Assembly (NCBI GenBank): GCA_964530185.1
Contig: CAZHBB010000102.1
Coordinates: forward strand, 1 to 10,466
Direction: 5' to 3'
Origin: PWVB01 sp964530185
GTDB taxonomy: Bacteria > Chloroflexota > Anaerolineae > B4-G1 > SLSP01
Length of the DNA: 10,466 nt
Shown here: in pieces, positions 5,776 to 10,466 of the stretch
How the letters are laid out: each line of letters opens with the position of its first letter
How positions within the stretch are numbered: the stretch's first letter is position 1
Position numbers and translations under genes: made by a program
Notes under the pieces: model-generated
What the model saw: the letters and a program-made list of their open reading frames with translations, nothing else
Database searches by the model: none
Told to the model about the DNA's origin: nothing

Positions 5776-7047
5776 TCAGAAGGGCTGCATTGTACCGTCT
5801 CGATCGAAAACTGGGACGGCGCTGCCCACCACTTCAATGTCGGTGTGCTCAGCCACCTCCTCGAGTACAGCCTCTGAGACGTAGAGCTCGGCAAGGTGGA
5901 GTGTGTCGTGGATGCGGAGCACGCGTGCCTTGGAGAGTGGGGTGGGGCCGCAGCTTCGCAAGGCCCACTTGAATGCTGTCGCGTCGTCTGGCGCCACTAG
6001 CGGGATCTTGCCGCGTTCAAAGAAGGTGCTGGTCACGACATTCTGGTTGGTGGCCTCAAGGTCGATCTTGTCGAAGAGCCGGCGGGTGATGACGTCAGCC
6101 AGGCCGGTACCGACCGCGTTGCCATGTGAGGCCGGCGTCAGGTCATGCACGGTGATGGCCTTGATGCGCGGGCGTTCTGGCTCGGGTTCGCCACGGATGT
6201 AGGTGCGGCCGATGATGTTCGGATCGATGCCGGCGCCGCTGATGTCCTTCCCCATGCGGTCGATGATCAATACGTCGATGTCGTCAACGGGAAGGCTTGG
6301 CATGTTTTCACGGGCCAGGTTCAGGAGCTCAGGCTCTCTCACCATGATCTCGTCAGCTCCCAAGGCCTCGAGGTGCATGGTCTCGTCGTAGGCATTCTCG
6401 ACGATCGCCAGACCGAAGCGTATTCTCCCCGTTGCCAGGATCTGCTCAGCGGTCCATGGGATCAGATGGCGCAATCCGTAGACACCATATTGATGAATCT
6501 CCAACGCCTGTCGGTGTTTACCCAGGCCGATGACGCTGAGCTTGACCAAGCCGCTTTCGTACGGCCCGTGGAAGTCGGTGTGCACCTTCACGCGGTTGAT
6601 CAGCACAACCCCGTCGGCTTGATACGCGTAGCGGTCCATGTAGACGCGGCATCGGGCGTCTGGAGGGGTAAGCTCGACGGTTTCCATGGAACTGTGGATA
6701 GGGCATCCCATAGCGTCGGCGGTGATCCCATAGCTTGCCAGTACGGCTTTCTGTCCCTCGGCTGTCCCGCCGCCGTGGCTGCCCATTGCCGGTACGATGA
6801 ACGGGTGGGCATTCCAGGACTGCAATGTCATGACCACTCTTCGGACGATAGTAGCCAGATTGGCGATGCCGCGGCTGCCGACGGCGATGGCAATGGATTC
6901 CCCTGGGCCAATGTGCTTCCGGCAACGCTCGAGCGCGTCGGCGACAGCACTGCCGACATCGGAGATGCGGGGACGTGGGAAACGCTGGCGGATCTTGGTC
7001 AGTTGCAGGTCTAACGTGTGCTGAGGTCTGTGTACGTTTGCGTTCAT
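5776..7047 (-). CDS. LarA-like (DUF2088) nickel-pincer-type isomerase homologue
   Basis: A 423-residue homologue of the lactate racemase LarA N-terminal domain family (DUF2088). LarA uses a nickel pincer nucleotide bound to a Lys to racemise or epimerise 2-hydroxyacids by hydride transfer. Visible motifs: VGSRGI (56-61), PAMGSHGGGT (86-95, with H91), NRVKVHTDF (151-159, with H156), and SGLVKLSVIGLGKH (165-178, with K169 and K177). H91 and H156 are candidates for the two catalytic histidines of LarA, and K169 or K177 for the cofactor Lys; this is inference by position. Homologues of this family act on various hydroxyacids. The larB, larC and larE cofactor genes are not in the window. ATG 7047 is chosen: the frame opens to a TTG at 7095, but ATG 7047 lies 10 nt after the melA stop. 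No good ribosome site precedes it, so it probably relies on coupling to melA. Confidence 0.78.
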   Translation of the reverse strand: MNANVHRPQHTLDLQLTKIRQRFPRPRISDVGSAVADALERCRKHIGPGESIAIAVGSRGIANLATIVRRVVMTLQSWNAHPFIVPAMGSHGGGTAEGQKAVLASYGITADAMGCPIHSSMETVELTPPDARCRVYMDRYAYQADGVVLINRVKVHTDFHGPYESGLVKLSVIGLGKHRQALEIHQYGVYGLRHLIPWTAEQILATGRIRFGLAIVENAYDETMHLEALGADEIMVREPELLNLARENMPSLPVDDIDVLIIDRMGKDISGAGIDPNIIGRTYIRGEPEPERPRIKAITVHDLTPASHGNAVGTGLADVITRRLFDKIDLEATNQNVVTSTFFERGKIPLVAPDDATAFKWALRSCGPTPLSKARVLRIHDTLHLAELYVSEAVLEEVAEHTDIEVVGSAVPVFDRDGTMQPF

Positions 7048-7057
7048 GGCAGTGTGG

Positions 7058-8386
7058 CTATCTGAATTGTGGGAGCCACTGGGCTTCGGCTTCAAACATC
7101 TCGTCCACCATCTGGCGGATCTGCTCCAGCGTCAGTACGGCGCTGGTATATTTGTCTAGAGCGACCGCGGCGTACACGAGGTCTTTGCTGCCGCTCTGTG
7201 CTGCCTTCACGGCGCAATCCTGCACGGCGATGCTGCCTGCATTGATGCCTGCACAGGCTGGTGGGAGATCGCCAATGTAGGTGGGCTGAATGCCTTGAGC
7301 GTCGACCAGACATGGAACCTCCACGATGCAGCCTGGCATGAGATTGGTGATCAAGCCGGTGTTAGGAACGTTGCCATAGATGACACGGGGGGTGTTCGTC
7401 CTCATCGAATCGATGATATAGGCTCCGTACTCGTGGCCGGGCTCTAGAGGAGTTTCGGCCAGCTCGGCAGCGCGGCGCTCCAGAGCTTCGAAGTCGTGGT
7501 TCTTGCAGATCTCGTAATAGTCCCAGCGTTCGGGGATCCAGTAGTCGACCTCCTCCGGTGTGCGGCGGAAATAGGGGAGATACTCGGAGGCATGGTGGCT
7601 GGACTCGGTCTGGAAATAGCCTGTGAGGTTCATGATCGCCGTGCGGACCTGTTCGCCACCTCCGCCGTAGAGCTCGTCGCTTGTGTTGCCTTCGGCGCGC
7701 GCAGCCCGGGCCTGGGCGGCAAACTCATTCATAGTCTTGCGGAGTAGGGGGAGCACGTCTTTGCCGTTGTGTTTGAACTCGATGAACCAGGCCTGGTGGT
7801 TAATGCCTGCGCATTTAAAGGACCAGGTACCAGGTTCGAAACCCATTCGGCGGGCCAGCATCTCTGAGGTGCCCTGCACGGAGTGGCATAGTCCTACGGT
7901 CTTGATGCCTGCGTCAGACGTGTACCAGCAGTTGATCGCCATCGGGTTGGCGTACTGAATCAGCAGCGCCTCGGGACACACCTCGTGCATCGTCTCAATA
8001 ATAGGGTCGAGCGCGGCCGCTGTGCGGAGTCCGCGGAAGACACCACCAGGGCCCAAAGTATCGCCCACAGTCTGGTCCAGGCCGTACTTGCGGGGAATCT
8101 CCACATCAAAACGGTAAGCGTCAAGGCCGCCGATCTGGAAGGTGATGACGACAAAGTCCGCTCCCGTTAGCGATTCCCGTAAGTCCGTGGTTGCCTCGAC
8201 TGTGGCGGGTAGCTCGTGACTCGAGATCAGACGCTGGGCCAATCGATATGTCCGGGCCAGGTTCTCGGGCGCGATGTCCATCAGACTGAAGCTGACCCCC
8301 TGCAGTGCCGGGAATGAGAGAATGTCGCGGATCAGGGTCAGCGGAAAGACGTACCCTCCGGCTCCGATGATTGCAACCTTTGGCAT
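7058..8386 (-). CDS. melA: GH4 alpha-galactosidase-type glycosidase (MelA-like)
   Basis: A 442-residue glycoside hydrolase family 4 enzyme, close in motif order to E. coli MelA. GH4 enzymes use NAD+ to oxidise the sugar C3 transiently and a divalent metal to cleave the glycoside by elimination and addition. Motifs: Rossmann IGAGGYVF (7-14), VVITFQIGG (79-87), QTVGDTLGPGGVFRGLRT (105-122), YANPMA (145-150, with N147), GLCHSVQGT (165-173, with the metal Cys C167), GINHQAW (194-200, with H197), and near the C-terminus VIYGNVPNTGLI and VEVPCLVDAQGIQPT. Length matches the family. Substrate assignment to alpha-galactosides rests on resemblance to MelA; other GH4 members cleave alpha-glucosides, alpha-glucuronides or 6-phospho-glycosides. 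No signal peptide, so it is cytoplasmic and needs an imported substrate. ATG 8386 is preceded by AGGAG (plus-strand 8396-8400). It leads a two-gene unit with the LarA-like gene, divergent from the sigma factor. Confidence 0.9.
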   Translation of the reverse strand: MPKVAIIGAGGYVFPLTLIRDILSFPALQGVSFSLMDIAPENLARTYRLAQRLISSHELPATVEATTDLRESLTGADFVVITFQIGGLDAYRFDVEIPRKYGLDQTVGDTLGPGGVFRGLRTAAALDPIIETMHEVCPEALLIQYANPMAINCWYTSDAGIKTVGLCHSVQGTSEMLARRMGFEPGTWSFKCAGINHQAWFIEFKHNGKDVLPLLRKTMNEFAAQARAARAEGNTSDELYGGGGEQVRTAIMNLTGYFQTESSHHASEYLPYFRRTPEEVDYWIPERWDYYEICKNHDFEALERRAAELAETPLEPGHEYGAYIIDSMRTNTPRVIYGNVPNTGLITNLMPGCIVEVPCLVDAQGIQPTYIGDLPPACAGINAGSIAVQDCAVKAAQSGSKDLVYAAVALDKYTSAVLTLEQIRQMVDEMFEAEAQWLPQFR

Positions 8387-8449
8387 AGGGAAGCTCTCCT
8401 CTCTGAAAGGGACAATGAACGGTACCTGCGTGGCGGTCCTGTGCTTGCC

Positions 8450-8483
8450 GGACTACCACTCCGGTTAGCCACTCCAGTAGTCC
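8450..8483. repeat. Inverted repeat enclosing a direct repeat, possible operator
   Basis: GGACTAC (8450-8456) and GTAGTCC (8477-8483) form a 7-bp inverted repeat. Between them CCACTCC occurs twice (8456-8462 and 8469-8475), 13 nt apart. The block lies 64-97 nt upstream of the melA start, a plausible place for a sugar-responsive regulator to bind. It could be chance in a GC-rich region. Confidence 0.35.
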
Positions 8484-8523
8484 AATATACTTCAGGTTGT
8501 CACTGTGCACCAGCGTACAGGGC

Positions 8524-8552
8524 GTTAGGGTATCTGGGCCAGCGGGTTAGGG
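8524..8552 (+). repeat. Direct repeat GTTAGGG, 22-nt period
   Basis: GTTAGGG occurs at 8524-8530 and 8546-8552, followed by TATC and CGTATC respectively. The 22-nt offset is about two helical turns, which suits a dimeric activator on one DNA face. The copies end about 47 nt before the sigma-factor start. No known binding site is recognised. Confidence 0.3.
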
Positions 8553-8598
8553 CGTATCCTGTAGAGGGATATAGCGTCGTAATAACAGAGGCTAGTAC

Positions 8599-9153
8599 GT
8601 GGACCACGACATACAACTACTGGAACGGGCCAAGCGCTGGGATGAAGAGGCGCTTGTTGAGGTCTTCGACCGCTACGCCCCAGCAATTTACCGATACGTG
8701 TACCGGCGTGTTGGCGATGGGCAGACCGCGCAAGATCTGATGGCGGAGACCTTCCATCGTCTGCTGGATGCGCTTAGGAGGGGTGCTGGGCCGAGGGCGC
8801 ATCTTTCCGCGTGGCTGTATCGCGTCGCACACAATCTCGTGGTCGATCACTACCGCCGCCAGCCGGCTGACCCCGTTGTGGCTCTGGACTCGGTGGATCC
8901 CGCTGGCGGTGCACTGGAAGAGAGGGTGTTGATTGAGAGAGAAAGGGCCGCGCGTGTGCGGGCTGCCCTGCGTCAGTTGACGCCGTTGCAGCAGCAGGTG
9001 ATTCTGCTGCGCTATCTTGAAGGGATGAGCCTGGAAGACGTAGCGCAAGTCCTTGAGCGGACGGTGGGCAGCGTCAAGGCGCTACAGCACAGGGCAATAC
9101 GAAGCCTCCAGCGTCTGCTGGAGAATGCACGTGTGGAGGAGGCAAGCTCATGA
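8599..9153 (+). CDS. ECF-type RNA polymerase sigma factor
   Basis: A 184-residue extracytoplasmic-function sigma factor of the sigma70 family, which redirects RNA polymerase to a small regulon when released from its control partner. Region 2 spans about residues 16-87. It includes LVEVFDRYAPAIYRYVYRRVGD, the core-binding segment AQDLMAETFHRLLDAL (D46, E50, T51, F52), and the -10-reading helix AWLYRVAHNLVVDHYRR. Region 4 spans about 125-175 with the helix-turn-helix MSLEDVAQVLERTVGSVKALQHRA that reads the -35 element. Region 3 is absent, as expected for ECF proteins. GTG start with AGAGG 7 nt upstream. Its stop overlaps the next start as ATGA, tying synthesis to the membrane partner, which is the usual sigma/anti-sigma arrangement. 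Family call is strong; target genes and ECF subgroup are not determinable here. Confidence 0.92.
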   Translation: MDHDIQLLERAKRWDEEALVEVFDRYAPAIYRYVYRRVGDGQTAQDLMAETFHRLLDALRRGAGPRAHLSAWLYRVAHNLVVDHYRRQPADPVVALDSVDPAGGALEERVLIERERAARVRAALRQLTPLQQQVILLRYLEGMSLEDVAQVLERTVGSVKALQHRAIRSLQRLLENARVEEASS

Positions 9154-10316
9154 GCCGTGGACAGGATGCCAACAATGACCTGCCGCCGATAGTGCGCGAA
9201 GCGTTAGCTGCTTTGCGCTCTGTGCCTGAGCCGGGACCAGAAGACTGGGCGAGTCACCGTCAGGCTTTTCTGGCTCAGGTGCGAGACCTTGCGGTAGCGG
9301 GGGCCGTAACCCCTGATGAGAAGCCGCGTCGTAGTGGGTGGAGCACAGTGTTGGGATCGATCTTCACATTTAGAACAAAGGAGGCTACACCCATGTCGAT
9401 CATAGCACGGTTGGTTGTCATGATAGCGTTGGCTCTTGGGGGGTCTATCGGCACGGTGCAAGCCGCGCGAGAGAGTCTGCCTGGTACGCTGCTTTATGCG
9501 GTCAAGACTCAGCTTGAGCGACTGGAGATCTTGCTTGCTGGCGGTCCAGAACAGGTCACAGAGAAGGCTTTGGCTCAGGCCCAGGAGCGCGTCGAAGAGG
9601 TCGCGCGGTTGGCCGAAGAGGGACGGCAAGTCCCGTCCGAGGTCGCGCAGCAGTATCAGCGACACCTGGAGGTGGCGCTCCAAGCCAGCAACCAACTGGA
9701 AGAGCCCATGCGTAATCACGCTCAGGAGCAGATTCAACAGGTGCTCCGACGGCAACTGGCTCTGATGGCAGAGGTGGAGGCGCGCGTTCAGTCCAGAACA
9801 GGGGAGTCAGATGGCGAAGCCGTAGAGGCCATCATGCGCGCGATGCGTCAGATGCAAGAGCGGCTGGGAGAGCTGCAGTTACCACCACACGATACTGTAC
9901 CACCAATGCAGGGCACATCCCCCGTCGAGATGGGGCATGGTCATCAGGGTTCGGACATGGCGACAGAGACGCCAATGGGAATGCCAACCAGCCAGACGGA
10001 GACGCATGAAGACACGGGGTCGATGGATCATTGCGGCGATTGTCATGACACAGCGCCAATGCCTGAATGCACCCCTGCGAACCAGCCTGGATCTGATCAG
10101 GATGAGGGGGCCATGGATGATCATCAGGATGTAGCAACGCCGACCTCAGTTCCAACCACTGAGAGCAATCCTGCTGATCCGGGTGGCGCTGATCAGCAGG
10201 ATCAGGGGCGTATGCAACAAGATCCGACGCCGACACCGATTCCCGCCGATCCGGGTGGGGGAGACATGGGTGGGGGGCATGATGACGGGCCCCGTGACCC
10301 AGGCGGTGGTCATTAG
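9150..10316 (+). CDS. DUF5667-like single-pass membrane protein, probable ECF partner/anti-sigma factor
   Basis: A 388-residue protein, translationally coupled to the ECF sigma factor (ATGA overlap; GGAGGAGG 7 nt upstream). The cytoplasmic N-terminus (1-82) has a short helical part (LPPIVREALAALRSVPEP, then WASHRQAFLAQVRD) and no HxxxCxxC zinc anti-sigma motif. One membrane segment lies at about 83-104. Just after it, ESLPGTLLYAVKTQLERLEI (108-127) resembles the DUF5667 signature, followed by a Glu/Gln-rich helical, probably coiled-coil, stretch to about 245. The tail (246-388) is low in complexity, rich in Asp, Gly, Pro, Met and His, with three DPGG(G) repeats, nine His, and Cys at 295, 298 and 307. 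C295-G-D-C298-H299 is a CxxCH motif. With one membrane pass and an inner N-terminus the tail lies outside the membrane. Metal or haem binding there is inference. An anti-sigma role follows from context, not from a known domain. Confidence 0.72.
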   Translation: MSRGQDANNDLPPIVREALAALRSVPEPGPEDWASHRQAFLAQVRDLAVAGAVTPDEKPRRSGWSTVLGSIFTFRTKEATPMSIIARLVVMIALALGGSIGTVQAARESLPGTLLYAVKTQLERLEILLAGGPEQVTEKALAQAQERVEEVARLAEEGRQVPSEVAQQYQRHLEVALQASNQLEEPMRNHAQEQIQQVLRRQLALMAEVEARVQSRTGESDGEAVEAIMRAMRQMQERLGELQLPPHDTVPPMQGTSPVEMGHGHQGSDMATETPMGMPTSQTETHEDTGSMDHCGDCHDTAPMPECTPANQPGSDQDEGAMDDHQDVATPTSVPTTESNPADPGGADQQDQGRMQQDPTPTPIPADPGGGDMGGGHDDGPRDPGGGH

Positions 10317-10333
10317 CCATGAGTCTGCTGATG

Positions 10334-10366
10334 GCCCGCTCTCGACCCAGCAAGTCGAGAGCGGGC
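10334..10366 (+). terminator. Rho-independent terminator
   Basis: A perfect 13-bp GC-rich stem (10334-10346 with 10354-10366) with a 7-nt loop (CCAGCAA), followed by the T-rich TGCTTGTTCTT (10367-10377). It begins 17 nt after the stop of the sigma-partner gene and should end that transcript. Confidence 0.88.
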
Positions 10367-10466
10367 TGCTTGTTCTTAGTGTTGGTTCGCGTTGTTGAAT
10401 TGACTGTCTTCACGCGCATCTAGCCTCTGAAATCCTGAGGCAGGTGGGCGTGTCTGTTTGGTCCTC

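Larger units (their letters stand above)
8387..8598. promoter_or_regulatory. Divergent intergenic control region
   Basis: 212 nt without a gene between melA (minus) and the sigma factor (plus). It must hold the promoters of both units. I find no convincing sigma70 pair. The best plus-strand candidate is TATAGC (8570-8575), whose upstream hexamer TTAGGG (8547-8552, 17-nt spacing) is a poor -35. The repeats listed separately occupy much of the space. Confidence 0.5.

Noticed and set aside
6145..7014. Long open frame on the plus strand opposite the LarA-like gene (289 codons)
   Set aside because: It is fully antisense to a gene with clear family motifs, has no recognisable motif itself and no ribosome site. 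GC-rich codon bias easily leaves such frames open.
7048..7095. TTG 7095 as start of the LarA-like gene
   Set aside because: It would overlap the end of melA by 38 nt with a rare start codon and non-conserved residues; ATG 7047 is simpler.
9204..9755. Minus-strand open frame (183 codons) opposite the sigma-partner gene
   Set aside because: No family motif and no ribosome site; fully covered by the better-supported plus-strand gene.
9832..10419. Minus-strand open frame (195 codons) opposite the sigma-partner tail
   Set aside because: Its His/Pro-rich composition mirrors the low-complexity coding strand, and it runs across the intrinsic terminator.
10423..10441. Inverted repeat GCCTC/GAGGC near the window end
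   Set aside because: Five base pairs with a 9-nt loop is too weak to call, and no gene context is visible. The rest of 10378-10466 shows no gene or other recognisable signal.
1..10466. CRISPR arrays, tRNA or rRNA genes, insertion sequences, attachment sites, riboswitches
   Set aside because: I looked for repeated spacers, tRNA-like cloverleaf sequence, transposase motifs and terminal repeats by eye and found none.

Overview
The window reads as GC-rich (roughly 60%) chromosomal DNA of an uncultured bacterium. A run of exactly 100 N marks it as a scaffold from a draft or metagenome assembly. The mix of gene families (APH(3')-like kinase, Leloir-type sugar genes, GH4, a LarA-like protein, an ECF sigma factor paired with a DUF5667-like membrane protein) would fit Chloroflexota. 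That placement is an inference from gene style, not from any marker gene. Genes are tightly packed, with clear GGAGG-type ribosome binding sites and two ATGA stop/start overlaps.

Layout. (1) Positions 1-1915, plus strand: the C-terminal end of a DJ-1/PfpI-family protein, an ADP-ribosylglycohydrolase-fold protein with altered metal-site residues, and an aminoglycoside 3'-phosphotransferase-like kinase broken by the assembly gap. (2) Positions 1957-5772, plus strand: a well-delimited transcription unit. An extended -10 sigma70-type promoter (TTGAGG-17-TACAAT) is followed by a ketose 3-epimerase-like TIM barrel, an overlapping amidohydrolase, a small CvpA-like membrane protein and a DegT/StrS-type PLP aminotransferase. 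It ends at a 14-bp hairpin. (3) Positions 5776-8386, minus strand: melA (GH4, NAD- and metal-dependent alpha-galactosidase type) followed 10 nt later by a LarA-like (DUF2088) protein, convergent with unit 2. (4) Positions 8387-8598: a divergent control region with short direct and inverted repeats. (5) Positions 8599-10316, plus strand: an ECF sigma factor overlapping a single-pass membrane protein, probably its partner or anti-sigma factor. Its long outer tail is rich in His, Asp and Met and carries a CxxCH motif. A strong intrinsic terminator follows.

How it may work together: units 2 and 3 look like carbohydrate metabolism. GH4 opens a glycoside, and epimerase, hydrolase or lactonase, aminotransferase and hydroxyacid isomerase chemistries act on the released sugar or its derivatives. 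No transporter or dedicated regulator lies in the window and the substrate cannot be read from the sequence. The sigma/membrane-protein pair looks like an envelope-sensing module unrelated to the sugar genes. The most notable points are the unusual tail of the sigma partner, the GH4/LarA-like pairing, the divergent ADP-ribosylglycohydrolase active site, and a substituted substrate-contact position in the epimerase.
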